IMG/VR virus record: IMGVR_UViG_3300025079_000007 | Location: 1 to 41,208 of that record | Reading direction: 5' to 3' (one strand) | Length of the DNA: 41,208 nucleotides | DNA from: a virus | Shown: positions 18,766-27,892 of the stretch, in pieces | Layout: each line of letters opens with the position of its first letter | How positions within the stretch are numbered: the stretch's first letter is position 1 | The notes under the pieces: model-generated | Database searches by the model: none | Seen by the model: the letters and a program-made list of their open reading frames with translations, nothing else | What the model was told of the DNA's origin: nothing | Translations under genes and position numbers: made by a program

Positions 18766-20205
18766 TTAGTCTCTAAATAAGAAGAAGTTGTTTGCACCTA
18801 AAGTACATACAGCTCTTTCCGATAAGAAGTTAACTGTCATCGCATCTAAAGAAGATGTTCTTGCTCCACCAGCAGAACCAGTGATCCAAGTTTTGTAACG
18901 TCTATCTTCAGTTTCAGAAGCTCTGTATCTAACGTGTAAGAATGGTCTCTTAGCGTTCTTACCTAAGATTTGGTCATATACAGTTGTAGAACCAGCTGGA
19001 ACCATAAGTCCATTGATTGCACCTCCTGTTAAACCACCTCTCATTGTAGGATCGTTTAAGTATTTCCAGTCTGACTTATAGAAGTCATAACCTCTTCTGA
19101 ATCCTGTAAATCCTAAGTTTAAAGCCATCTCTTCATCATTATCAAATAAACCATATGAAGTACCACCCGCTCCGTAAGAGTTTTGAGCAGCTAACATATC
19201 ATCAATATCAAATGAGAACTGACGGTTAACAAAGATTACATTTTCCTCAATAGCACCTTGCTTATCAAGTCTTTGGATTACTGAATCGAAACCTGCAAGA
19301 GCTACTGGGTTACCCCCACTCCATACATTTCCTCTTGTGTTTACTACATGGAAAACTCCTTCAGAACCTTTGTTTCCTACTGCACCAGCTGCTCCAGCTG
19401 CTCCAGATCCTGCCTCTGCAGGAACCGCTTCAACCATTGCAGTTTCTAAGTAATCTTCAAAACGAAGTCTTGTTTCGTGCTCAGACTTTAAGTACCATAG
19501 GTATCCGTTAGCACCATTTTCCGTAGTTACCTCAACCCATCCAATTTGAGCCATGTCAGAACCATTTACTTCGTAAGTGTCCTTAATGATAATTGGAGAG
19601 TTTTCAAAGATATAGTCTTGAGCTTCGATAGAACCAGTCATTCCTAACTGACCTTTCTTAAACTCAGATCCATAAATAAACATACTACTGTTTACTCCTG
19701 CCGCTACTGCTTGACCACCTGCTTCATAGTAAGCTACAGTCACATCAAATGGAGCTGCGTTTGTAACATTTGTTACAATTGCTTTATTACTTAATACAGA
19801 TCCTGCTGTCTCATCAGAGATCATTACAGTTTGACCTACTCTAATAGCTGTGAATCCATTTGCTGGAGCTGATGATGCTGGAGCTGGAGGATTAACTTGA
19901 GCTGCAGGGATAGTCCATACTGCTACGTTAGCCGCTGCTGCTGCTGCAGACGTACATGCTGTATACTTAGTGTGTAACCTTCCTTGCTCAGCCCATTTGA
20001 TAAGGTCAGAGTTAGAAGGCATTTCAGCACCAACCATTCTTAAGAATGATGCTACTGTTCTATTACCATATCTTTCAAATTCTTTTTCATAAGTATCAGG
20101 AAGATACTGAGAAAGAAAATCAAAGTTGTTAATATAATTTGTTGCCAGGGCTACTTGTTGTCCACTTGGTTGTAGATCAAATCCTGGAGGTGTAATTACT
20201 GCCAT
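18766..20205 (-). CDS. Major capsid protein, crAss-like HK97-fold type, 479 aa
   Basis: The N-terminus has FLSQYLPDTYEKEFERYGNR, then SFLRMVGAEMPSNSDLIKW and AEQGRLHTKYT. I associate this pattern with the major capsid protein of crAss-like phages. Residues about 90-185 form a Thr/Val/Ala beta insertion, and the middle contains WYLKSEHETRLRFEDYLETA and a Gly/Ala-rich loop. The length (479) fits the family. The codon pattern appears more uniform than in the neighbours. The gene lies between a scaffold candidate and a strong terminator, with an A/T-only leader before the ATG. Neighbouring portal and terL genes support the call. Confidence 0.85.
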   Translation of the reverse strand: MAVITPPGFDLQPSGQQVALATNYINNFDFLSQYLPDTYEKEFERYGNRTVASFLRMVGAEMPSNSDLIKWAEQGRLHTKYTACTSAAAAAANVAVWTIPAAQVNPPAPASSAPANGFTAIRVGQTVMISDETAGSVLSNKAIVTNVTNAAPFDVTVAYYEAGGQAVAAGVNSSMFIYGSEFKKGQLGMTGSIEAQDYIFENSPIIIKDTYEVNGSDMAQIGWVEVTTENGANGYLWYLKSEHETRLRFEDYLETAMVEAVPAEAGSGAAGAAGAVGNKGSEGVFHVVNTRGNVWSGGNPVALAGFDSVIQRLDKQGAIEENVIFVNRQFSFDIDDMLAAQNSYGAGGTSYGLFDNDEEMALNLGFTGFRRGYDFYKSDWKYLNDPTMRGGLTGGAINGLMVPAGSTTVYDQILGKNAKRPFLHVRYRASETEDRRYKTWITGSAGGARTSSLDAMTVNFLSERAVCTLGANNFFLFRD

Positions 20206-20226
20206 TTTTTTTAATTTTTTTAATTA

Positions 20227-21348
20227 TTATTTGTGTTTTATACTTCTAATTTTGAGTCCCTTACCACTGCTATTATCGCCTACAGCTCTAATCTTCAATC
20301 CATCTTTGTTGAAACTTTGTGGGGCTTTACGAATATCCATATTAATGTTTTTAGATTTTTTAGAAACATTATCTACAGCTTCGGTCATTCCCTGATTATA
20401 AAAGAATTCAGCAAATTTGTCAAGATTCATAGCAACTGACATAGCTCTATGATATCCCTGAGCGTCATTAATTAATCCACTGTCTTTATCCATGTATTTG
20501 CCCACGAAATTATTAACATTAGATTGCTTACTTTTTAACTCAGCATTATCACCAGGTTTAAACGTAAAACTTTTTTCCCCGACATTGAACTCAAAACCTT
20601 TGAACTCATCGTTAAAAACCTCATCGGTTTTATTAAGAAAATAGTCATACCTTTTCTTCTGTGCTTCTTTAGCACTGGTAGATTCCTCTACATAACTTTT
20701 ATAGCTATTGAATTCTTCCATGGACTCTCCAGATAATCCACCCCCACTTGACTCAAGAGGAGTTTTATATTTATCTTTCTGTTCATTTAAAAACTTTTTA
20801 GCCTTTACAAGTTCTCTTTTCTTTGCTCTCTCAATCTTCTTAATATGAGATGGTTCATCTAAATCTTCGTCATAACCAAATTTATCTACCATTAAGTCTT
20901 TGATATCCTCACTATCTAAACCTTCTTCAGTTTGAGAATAATATTGAGATAACAATTTGTCACCGTCCATTTCATCATAATTTTGTTGTAATTTTACAAA
21001 ATCATTAATTCCTCTTCCAGTTTCTTTTTTGTACTTAAAATACGCTGCAACATCTTCTGGTAAATCATCGTTTGATTCTTTTGTGTCAAACAACTGATCT
21101 ACTGATTCGATATCTTTATCGTATCTATTTTTAATATAAGAAAGAACGTCTGCATCTTTTAACTCTGACGCTTGAGTTTCTACTTCTTGTTGATCCTCAT
21201 TCTTTAATTCTAATTTTTCTACTGTTGAATCTGTATTTTCTGTTGATTCAAACTTCTCTTCATGTTCTTTAAGTAGCTTTTCTTCCACTTCTACTTTGGA
21301 TTTTTCAACCCCTGATACGTCTTTTACTGTAAATTTATTCTCTTCCAT
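20227..21348 (-). CDS. Putative scaffolding / capsid assembly protein, 373 aa
   Basis: The protein is highly charged, Glu/Lys/Asp-rich and largely coiled coil, with a very acidic N-terminal 130 residues (EVEEKLLKEHEEKFESTENT) and a basic C-terminus ending in GKGLKIRSIKHK. It has no catalytic motif or membrane segment. It sits between portal and major capsid genes, the standard place for a scaffold. The basic C-terminal tail is typical of the part that binds capsid protein. It has its own TAACTTTG promoter. Assignment is by composition and gene order only. Confidence 0.7.
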   Translation of the reverse strand: MEENKFTVKDVSGVEKSKVEVEEKLLKEHEEKFESTENTDSTVEKLELKNEDQQEVETQASELKDADVLSYIKNRYDKDIESVDQLFDTKESNDDLPEDVAAYFKYKKETGRGINDFVKLQQNYDEMDGDKLLSQYYSQTEEGLDSEDIKDLMVDKFGYDEDLDEPSHIKKIERAKKRELVKAKKFLNEQKDKYKTPLESSGGGLSGESMEEFNSYKSYVEESTSAKEAQKKRYDYFLNKTDEVFNDEFKGFEFNVGEKSFTFKPGDNAELKSKQSNVNNFVGKYMDKDSGLINDAQGYHRAMSVAMNLDKFAEFFYNQGMTEAVDNVSKKSKNINMDIRKAPQSFNKDGLKIRAVGDNSSGKGLKIRSIKHK

Positions 21349-21371
21349 TTTATTTAATTTAATTTAGGTTA

Positions 21372-21379
21372 CAAAGTTA
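21372..21379 (-). promoter_or_regulatory. -7 promoter element TAACTTTG for scaffold and capsid genes
   Basis: TAACTTTG matches TAnnTTTG, 23 bases upstream of the ATG at 21348, in the gap after the portal gene. No clear -33 element is visible. Confidence 0.55.
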
Positions 21380-21404
21380 ATACTAATTTATTTATTTATT
21401 TAAG

Positions 21405-23840
21405 CTATCTTGGATTGAACTCAGCTAAGTCAAATCCATCTAAACTATCTTCGTTAGATTCAAAGTTCATAGCAGGTAAATTTCTTTTACGTTGTTCAAT
21501 CATTTTAGATTGTTGAGTATTACCTTCAGCTATTCTTTGAGACTTACCGTCTTCTTTCTTTTGTTCACGTGTATCTATTTGTGATTGCTCCATACCTCTA
21601 AGTTGCATGTTATAATTAAATTCAACATCCATTAGTCTACGCTTAAGGTTAGCTTCATTGTTTTGTTTCTCAATTTCAAAAGAAATTTCGGCTTGTTTAA
21701 TTTGAATCTTAGCTTGAATCTCTTGCTGAGTTTGTTGCATCTTAGCTTGAGCTTGAGCTTGTTGTAATTGTTGAGCTTGTTGGTTCTGCATAGCTTGAGC
21801 CTGTTGAGTTTGTTTTTGTTTTTCAGCTTCTGTTTGCTTACGCTTTACTTTTAATAATTGATTAGCCATTTTTAAATTACTAATCGTTCTAATATCAATA
21901 GCGTCTTCTAAGTCAATACCTCCATTTTGTAAAGCCATCTGTATATTCTGTTCTAACTGTTGTTTTTCTTCTTCATCAGGACTCATTTCAATAAAGATTC
22001 CAAAGTCATATATATAAAGATTTTTAATCTCTTCTAAAATACCTAAGTTATATTTACCAATCTGCATCGCAAACTCATCTCTGAAATCTGCATACTGTAA
22101 AATATCTGCAGTCCTTATTGAAAGAGCTTCAGCTAAAGTTTTTGTTATATATAAACTTGCATTTAATATATGTCGAGTAGCTACATTAGAATTTAAAGCA
22201 GCTAATTTCTGAACTCCAACTAATGAATTTGGATCTGGCATCGAACCATCACGTGCTTCATTAAGACCTGTTACTTGTCTTAACATTCCTAAGTAATGAT
22301 TATAATTACCTATAAGCATTTGCATTTTACTTTGACCACTACTTGAGGTTAGTTGAGTAATAGGAACTTTAGCATTGTTATATTCCCCGTCTTGCGTATA
22401 ACTTCTACCTACTACACTACCTGTTTGAAAATATAATCTTAACGCATCCTCTGGGTTATATGCTGCTCCTGTTCCAAGATCAACTTCACTTAAACCATCA
22501 GCATCTATAAACACACCATCAGGCACTACTTTAGATACTACCTGTTGTATTTTTAAATGACTTATTTGAATTAGATCAGCAAAAGGAATCATTCTTCTTA
22601 CTAAAGATTCTAAAACACCTTTATACATTCTTGGTGCACAAGCCACATAATTTGGCATAGCAAATTGATTAGCAGAATTAGGCCTTACCATATTCTCCAT
22701 CATTTGCCATTTCAGGATAATATTTGTTCCCATAACCATTACACCCTCATACCAAACGTCAATTCTTTTTTCTACTTTTTCAAAGCCACCTTCATCCATC
22801 ATTTCTTGTGGAGGATTAAACTCATCATTCTTTTCTACGGTTTTATAAGTACCCTCTGCAGTTTTTTTCTTTTTATATACAAAACTATTAGTAGTCTTAT
22901 AATTAAAATATAATAAAGTACAAGTGTCTCTGGAGAACATGCTGTTCTCATACATCTGTGCTACATTGTAATAATCGTACCACGACTGACTGTATTTAGA
23001 TATTTCCTCCATTTGTTCGTTAGTAATATCAGGATCAATCTTTATTAATTCTGTAATAGGGAGAGTTTTAATTTCACCCCAATAAAAACAATCTTTAAAG
23101 TAAGGATCTTCTGTATAACTATAAACAACATTAGCAGGATCAACATAGTCTACCTTAATACCGTCACCTGGTTGAAATGAGTGTCGAGCTATCCCTATAC
23201 CTAATGTAGCAATATCATAATCCACTCTTTTACGAGTGTCTACATAATGATTTTCTTCCAGCATAGTATTGATAGCAATTTCATTTGCAATCTCAATCCC
23301 TGGCTTATAATTAAGTTGCATATACAACTCCATCTCAGAGTCACTTTGAGGTAATGTTTCAGGATCAACATTAAACATTTGAACTTGGAAGTCTTTTTCT
23401 ATTTGTCCCCACAACTGCTCTGCTGCCACATTAGTCTCAACCATTGTTTGAAACTGATTTCTCTTTTCTGCTGACATAGCATCTTGAGCAATACAATTAA
23501 CTTTAAACAATCTGTCTGACATTCCATTAACAACAATGTCTACAAACTTAGGTATAATAGGGACAGGAGTCCAGTCTAAATTTAAATATGATAAATCTCC
23601 GTCTACTGCTAATTCATTTTTATACTTAGCAACTGATTGTTCTCCACGAGCATAAAGTCTTAATCTATGAAATTCATTCCATTGATTGTAGAATCTACAA
23701 CGCATTCCATCTTTTCTAAACCATTCGTATTGTATTGCTTGCCCCACCTGTAATCCAAACTCATCTGTTGCCTTTTGTTTATCTGTAGCAAATTGATTAG
23801 GGAATACAGCAGAACTAATATTTATTTTGACATCTTTCAT
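21405..23840 (-). CDS. Portal protein, crAss-like, 811 aa
   Basis: The N-terminal region has FYNQWNEFHRLRLYARGEQS (residues about 51-70), then LSYLNLDWTPVPIIPKFVDI and VVNGMSDRLFKV. These are diagnostic of crAss-like portals. The body continues with a long helical wing and stem. Residues about 665-770 form a Gln/Ala/Lys-rich coiled coil (QAQAMQNQQAQQLQQAQAQA), and the C-terminus is acidic. Length is normal for this portal type. The ATG overlaps the terL stop as ATGA, indicating translational coupling. A possible promoter inside the 3' end of terL lies 40 bases upstream. Confidence 0.9.
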   Translation of the reverse strand: MKDVKINISSAVFPNQFATDKQKATDEFGLQVGQAIQYEWFRKDGMRCRFYNQWNEFHRLRLYARGEQSVAKYKNELAVDGDLSYLNLDWTPVPIIPKFVDIVVNGMSDRLFKVNCIAQDAMSAEKRNQFQTMVETNVAAEQLWGQIEKDFQVQMFNVDPETLPQSDSEMELYMQLNYKPGIEIANEIAINTMLEENHYVDTRKRVDYDIATLGIGIARHSFQPGDGIKVDYVDPANVVYSYTEDPYFKDCFYWGEIKTLPITELIKIDPDITNEQMEEISKYSQSWYDYYNVAQMYENSMFSRDTCTLLYFNYKTTNSFVYKKKKTAEGTYKTVEKNDEFNPPQEMMDEGGFEKVEKRIDVWYEGVMVMGTNIILKWQMMENMVRPNSANQFAMPNYVACAPRMYKGVLESLVRRMIPFADLIQISHLKIQQVVSKVVPDGVFIDADGLSEVDLGTGAAYNPEDALRLYFQTGSVVGRSYTQDGEYNNAKVPITQLTSSSGQSKMQMLIGNYNHYLGMLRQVTGLNEARDGSMPDPNSLVGVQKLAALNSNVATRHILNASLYITKTLAEALSIRTADILQYADFRDEFAMQIGKYNLGILEEIKNLYIYDFGIFIEMSPDEEEKQQLEQNIQMALQNGGIDLEDAIDIRTISNLKMANQLLKVKRKQTEAEKQKQTQQAQAMQNQQAQQLQQAQAQAKMQQTQQEIQAKIQIKQAEISFEIEKQNNEANLKRRLMDVEFNYNMQLRGMEQSQIDTREQKKEDGKSQRIAEGNTQQSKMIEQRKRNLPAMNFESNEDSLDGFDLAEFNPR

Positions 23841-26083
23841 GTGATTATTTGACTTTTGTTGCTGGTATTATTATATCTTGCAAAGTTAACGATTATTTTT
23901 GATTGTTGTTTAGATGGTGTATATAAGTGTTTCTGGTTAGCCATGATAGCTAAGCCAGAACTAATAGCTGCATCAAACTTAGTTCTGTTGCTAATATCAA
24001 ACTTTGCCCAGTCCTCTAATGTTTTACCAAAATACATAGTTCCCATATCTCCCGAATCCCTATATTCTCCATTAAAATCTATTCCTACATATTTTTCTAT
24101 ATAAGATTCTATTGCAGATGCGTGTGACTGTTTTACATCTTCAGAAGTGTTAGGAATTCCACCTAACTCCCTTTCTGTTTTAGATAATTTATTATAAGTT
24201 TTATCTGGCCTGTTTAATGAAAACCCTCTATATCCTCTATTTTTAAAATGATATAATAAACGAGGTTTATTATTTTCACAAAGTATAGGCATACCATAAA
24301 AAATACAAGCCATTAAAACTTCTTCAAAAAATATCTCAGCAGTTTGTGGTCGAGCAATATATTCTAAAAAGAATTCATTAGCAGGAGCATCTTCCATACT
24401 AAACTTAGTTAGTCCATGTAAAGCTCCATTAGATCCCTTCCCTACTACCACTCCAGATATATCATAAGAGTCACACCCAAAGGAGCCAATGTGTTCGTTA
24501 CCAGGCTTTTTCATTCCTCTACTGGTTACTATATTATTTTGTAAATGTGGAGGGGGTGTCCAACTAACTAAAAACCTACCTCTATTATTAGGGCTCCATA
24601 TAACTTCAGTATCTTTAATACCGTTCTTCCACGAAAAAGATCCTCTTGTTAAATGATGATCAGTTATTAATGAATCATTGTAATCTATTTGTTGATATAT
24701 CTTTGTTAGATTAAATATAGATTGTTTGCTTTCATCTCTAAAAGCATGAGACTCGCTTCTTGGAAATTGCCTATAAAATTCATTTAAAGCGTCTGGATCT
24801 TGTGTTAAAGAGTTAACTTCATTCTCCCAATAATCAATAGCTCCTATTTTTATATCCTCTCCATCTATACCTACAATTGGTTTGATTGGTGTTTTAAAAA
24901 CAGGCATACCATATCTATCTATATATCCCTCAAAGTTCCACTCCATAGGTACAAACAAACAATATAATCCTGACTTTGTTTGACCATTAGCATTTCTTTT
25001 AGAAGGCATAGAGTCCTCATACAAAGCCTTAAAATTTCTTCCTCCTTTATCTAAAGCATTAGATGTAGATCCCATCATACATTTACCAATAATCTTACTA
25101 CCTAATCGTAAACAAGTTTTAGTTACCCGCCAGTTATTCAAGATGTTATCAGGCTTTTCCCATTTACCACTTTCATCATGTAATAATAATTGTAGCTTCT
25201 CACCATCATAACTATTATCTCCTGTATTTTTCCAGTCAATAGTTGTATCTAATCCTTCTAACTCTTCATCAGCTAAAGCGTGCATATTCTTTTTTGTGAT
25301 CTTAGATGCTGGAACTCTATATGCTAATTCTGTTTTAGGTTTATCCATACCATCTTGTATCGGCTTAAAAAAGAACGGATAATTATTAGATATAGGAACA
25401 ACCTTATCGGTAAACATTTTCTTAGCATCAGATCCTGTTTTAGAAAGTATTCCTATTCTTGAGTCCTTTGTAATAGTTGCTTGATTAACTCCCTCGCAAG
25501 AACTCATAAATGAAAATCCTGAACGTCTAATTTTTAAATAACACATTCCAAAACTTCTCTTATCAGCCTTACAAGCTTCCCAGAATATATAAAATATTCT
25601 ATTAGCCTCTCTAAAATCAGGATTACCGACATCTATTTTTGTCCACTGTAAATACATGTAATGAGTTCCTGTTATATAAGTAGGGTTTCCGTTATTCATA
25701 AACCAGTAACCCTGCTCTCTTCTGTCAAACTCTTCTTCTATATAATCTACCCACTGTGATTTAAAGTTCTCTGGAGTATTGTGCCACTGAAATATAGATT
25801 TCATTCTACCCAATTCTTTAGGTATAGGGGACGACTCCCAGTATTGATCTTTTTTATCTTTAGATCTTTTATATATATTTTTAGTAGGTTTTGGTAATGC
25901 TATCTTTAATCCATTAATATCAATAATACTTTCTATTTGGCCTGTTCTTGATATTACAACAACATCATATTTCTCATTATAACCATACAACCAGCTTCGT
26001 GCTCTGTTTTTATTTGCAATAACAGAGTTTGGAATAAACTTATTTAATTCTCTATATAATTTATTTTGATCTTGACTCTGCAA
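23837..26083 (-). CDS. terL: Terminase large subunit (ATPase-nuclease), crAss-like, 748 aa
   Basis: This is the motor that packages phage DNA into the prohead and cuts it. GYWFMNNGNPTYITGTHYMY (residues about 125-144) is the family signature. KIRRSGFSFMSS (about 184-195) sits in the position of the divergent Walker A. LQLLLHDE (297-304) is the Walker B with the catalytic acid pair, and MGSTSN (337-342) is the coupling motif. The nuclease domain has SFGCDSYDISG (around D538) and LCENN (around 602), as expected for RNase H-like metal-binding acids. It overlaps the upstream 92-residue gene by 23 bases and the portal by 4. It appears intact. Confidence 0.9.
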   Translation of the reverse strand: MQSQDQNKLYRELNKFIPNSVIANKNRARSWLYGYNEKYDVVVISRTGQIESIIDINGLKIALPKPTKNIYKRSKDKKDQYWESSPIPKELGRMKSIFQWHNTPENFKSQWVDYIEEEFDRREQGYWFMNNGNPTYITGTHYMYLQWTKIDVGNPDFREANRIFYIFWEACKADKRSFGMCYLKIRRSGFSFMSSCEGVNQATITKDSRIGILSKTGSDAKKMFTDKVVPISNNYPFFFKPIQDGMDKPKTELAYRVPASKITKKNMHALADEELEGLDTTIDWKNTGDNSYDGEKLQLLLHDESGKWEKPDNILNNWRVTKTCLRLGSKIIGKCMMGSTSNALDKGGRNFKALYEDSMPSKRNANGQTKSGLYCLFVPMEWNFEGYIDRYGMPVFKTPIKPIVGIDGEDIKIGAIDYWENEVNSLTQDPDALNEFYRQFPRSESHAFRDESKQSIFNLTKIYQQIDYNDSLITDHHLTRGSFSWKNGIKDTEVIWSPNNRGRFLVSWTPPPHLQNNIVTSRGMKKPGNEHIGSFGCDSYDISGVVVGKGSNGALHGLTKFSMEDAPANEFFLEYIARPQTAEIFFEEVLMACIFYGMPILCENNKPRLLYHFKNRGYRGFSLNRPDKTYNKLSKTERELGGIPNTSEDVKQSHASAIESYIEKYVGIDFNGEYRDSGDMGTMYFGKTLEDWAKFDISNRTKFDAAISSGLAIMANQKHLYTPSKQQSKIIVNFARYNNTSNKSQIIT
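23881..23888 (-). promoter_or_regulatory. Possible -7 element TAACTTTG inside the end of terL, for portal
   Basis: TAACTTTGCAA matches the element used elsewhere in the window and lies 40 bases before the portal ATG. It is inside coding sequence, so chance is a real alternative. Confidence 0.4.
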
Positions 26084-26339
26084 ATCCTTTAGGTATATTA
26101 TTTTTCTTTTCTATTACATTACCATCTAATAAAGCTTTCTCTTCTTCTATACGTTTTAAAATCTCAAACGCATCCATAATACATAATTTTTTAGTAGCAG
26201 CTGCGTTCTTTAACCTATCAGCAGCCAACTCGTCATCTTTATCATATTTGATAATATCCTCTTTAGCTACTTTAATTAGTTGCTTTACAGCCTTTTCTCC
26301 TGCCTCTATAATATTTGACTTAAGCTCCCTTATGTCCAT
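26061..26339 (-). CDS. Small helical protein next to terL, small-terminase candidate, 92 aa
   Basis: An all-helical charged protein: EAGEKAVKQLIKVAKEDI, then KDDELAADRLKNAAATKKL and CIMDAFEILKRIEEEKALL. The C-terminal 20 residues are polar (NNIPKGFAESRSK). It overlaps terL by 23 bases and the upstream 66-residue gene by 20 bases, so the three are probably coupled. Small terminase subunits are short helical proteins encoded directly before terL, so this is a reasonable candidate, but I see no clear DNA-binding helix-turn-helix. The function is inferred from position. Confidence 0.65.
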   Translation of the reverse strand: MDIRELKSNIIEAGEKAVKQLIKVAKEDIIKYDKDDELAADRLKNAAATKKLCIMDAFEILKRIEEEKALLDGNVIEKKNNIPKGFAESRSK

Positions 26340-26520
26340 CTGTATTATTTTTTTGTAATTTTTCTAAAGCCTTTTCATATCCTGGCATTAACTTTAATAA
26401 CTCTAAACAACCTACAGCAAGCTCTCTCGTTTGTTGCTCTTCTTTAATAAGAAGTTTTAAATTTTCTGTTAGCTGTTCATTTTTTGCTTTTAATAATCCA
26501 ATATTTTTTTGTACTCCCAT
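26320..26520 (-). CDS. Small coiled-coil protein upstream of terL, 66 aa
   Basis: Predicted helical throughout, with a coiled-coil N-terminal half (LLKAKNEQLTENLKLLIKEE) and a short polar tail ending in NNTDGHKGA. It overlaps the next gene by 20 bases. I recognise no family. Its place in the terminase gene group suggests a packaging accessory role; this is weak. Confidence 0.55.
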   Translation of the reverse strand: MGVQKNIGLLKAKNEQLTENLKLLIKEEQQTRELAVGCLELLKLMPGYEKALEKLQKNNTDGHKGA

Positions 26521-26523
26521 GAT

Positions 26524-27099
26524 TTAATTTTTAAATTTATAAAATATAACAAATACTTCTCGTCCTTCTTTCCATGATTTATTTGGATACTTACTGTGAA
26601 AATAATTTGCTGGATAAGAAACTAATCTATTTTGTTCATAACCTGAAACAGAAACTAACCTCCACATATCTAAGTTTTCCGAATCTACTTTTATTAGATT
26701 ATCATAATCTTCATCACTAATATGAGAAGGCAAATCTTTTCCATAAACCTCGTGTTCCCAAAAAGCAGTCCCATGCAACTCTTCTAATTCTCTCGGAGAC
26801 ATATAAAGAACAGCTGCCCTATCAGGCCTCTGACCATTTATATTTAAATCTGAATGTATTCTCCAGGTATTATCTAACTCATTTGTTGATACTCTAAAAA
26901 AACTTAATATATTTTCTAAAGGCCTACCCTCTATAAATCCTAATTTAGCTAATACATAATCATCAAATGCTTTGATTGATTCTTGAATATAAAAATTCTT
27001 TTCACCAGCTTTATGTTTTTTAAACTCACCTTTTTTTAAATAATTACACGCTATATTAAAAAGGTCTTTATCAATAAAATTATCTTTTGTATATATCAT
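26524..27099 (-). CDS. 2-oxoglutarate/Fe(II)-dependent oxygenase, 191 aa
   Basis: The double-stranded beta-helix signature is visible. WRIHSDLNING gives the HxD iron ligands (H82, D84). SYPANYFHSKYP gives the distal histidine (H168). The following GREVFVIFY supplies a basic residue (R180) at the 2-oxoglutarate-binding position. DRAAVLYMSP and GTAFWEHEVYG are the expected core strands. The length fits a single prolyl-hydroxylase-like or DUF6445-like domain. Such enzymes hydroxylate protein side chains or small molecules; the substrate here is unknown. It overlaps the upstream GroES-like gene by 4 bases and ends 3 bases before the terminase group, an unusual place for an enzyme. Confidence 0.8.
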   Translation of the reverse strand: MIYTKDNFIDKDLFNIACNYLKKGEFKKHKAGEKNFYIQESIKAFDDYVLAKLGFIEGRPLENILSFFRVSTNELDNTWRIHSDLNINGQRPDRAAVLYMSPRELEELHGTAFWEHEVYGKDLPSHISDEDYDNLIKVDSENLDMWRLVSVSGYEQNRLVSYPANYFHSKYPNKSWKEGREVFVIFYKFKN

Positions 27100-27659
27100 A
27101 TAATCATTGTTATATTATTAGTAAACATTCTGTAAAGCTTTTCATCATCTACTGTAAAAGGATATTCACTATCAGGAGTAAAAGATATTTTATCTCCCTC
27201 CTTTACACCTAAGTCTAATAACTGTTTGTTAATATATTTAATAGTACCAAATAAAGGTTCTTCATTTCCTCCTTTAAATATATACGATTCTTGTAGTGGT
27301 GCTGGTTTTACAAAACAATATTTTCCATGAGCGATCCATTTGTTGTTTTGTTTATATAAAAAAAACTGCTCATTATCTATCAAAAATAAATTATCTTTTA
27401 AAAAACTTCTTCCGCTTTTTTCCCTACCCTGCATATCATAATAAAACTTAAATACATTATGATGTACTAATAAAGTGTCTCCTTCTTTTATAGGACCAGT
27501 ATAGTTTATGGGTAAGGATACAACAGAAGCAAATCTATTAGAAGCTTCATGATCTTCTTGAGATGTACTGGTAATAAATTGAGTATCACCAATTTCTTTT
27601 ATATTATCATACCTCCTTTTATTTAAAGGAGTAACAATAAAGTTATATGGAGACCTCAT
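27096..27659 (-). CDS. GroES-like fold protein, conserved in Bacteroidota phages, 187 aa
   Basis: The opening SPYNFIVTPLNKRRYDN resembles the first strand of GroES (PLGDRVLVKP style). A long mobile-loop-like segment follows, rich in Ser, Thr and Glu (TQFITSTSQEDHEASN). GPIKEGDTLLVHHNVFKFYY corresponds to the GroES pattern in which a Gly-Asp precedes a hydrophobic strand. The second half (about residues 95-187) is extra beta-rich sequence with EGDKISFTPDSEYPF. It is longer than a normal GroES (about 95 residues). The gene overlaps its neighbours by 1 and 4 bases. The fold call is from pattern similarity only. It could serve as a co-chaperonin or as a structural adaptor. Confidence 0.5.
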   Translation of the reverse strand: MRSPYNFIVTPLNKRRYDNIKEIGDTQFITSTSQEDHEASNRFASVVSLPINYTGPIKEGDTLLVHHNVFKFYYDMQGREKSGRSFLKDNLFLIDNEQFFLYKQNNKWIAHGKYCFVKPAPLQESYIFKGGNEEPLFGTIKYINKQLLDLGVKEGDKISFTPDSEYPFTVDDEKLYRMFTNNITMII

Positions 27660-27877
27660 TAAAAGTTAATGTTGTATTCAATTGAAATAGGAAGTGTACT
27701 TAAAAATTCTTTCCACATATATACCTCATTACCTCTTTGTATCCAAATTTTATATGAATTTTCTGATCCTTGTATAAGGTGTATAATATGTGATCCTCCT
27801 AAAACTTCTTGACCAACTATGTAGTGCATTGCTCCAGACTTATAGTCTGAGCCGATTGATATTTTTCTAATGTCCAT
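27659..27877 (-). CDS. Small conserved hypothetical protein, 72 aa
   Basis: A compact mixed protein with MHYIVGQEVLGGSHIIHLI and a Trp-containing middle (YKIWIQRGNEVYMWKEFLST). Beta-rich and without a membrane span. It lies 15 bases downstream of the fibre gene and touches the GroES-like gene by one base. I do not recognise a family. It may be a small cofactor of the fibre or of the GroES-like protein. Confidence 0.55.
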   Translation of the reverse strand: MDIRKISIGSDYKSGAMHYIVGQEVLGGSHIIHLIQGSENSYKIWIQRGNEVYMWKEFLSTLPISIEYNINF

Positions 27878-27892
27878 TTCATTTAATTTAAT

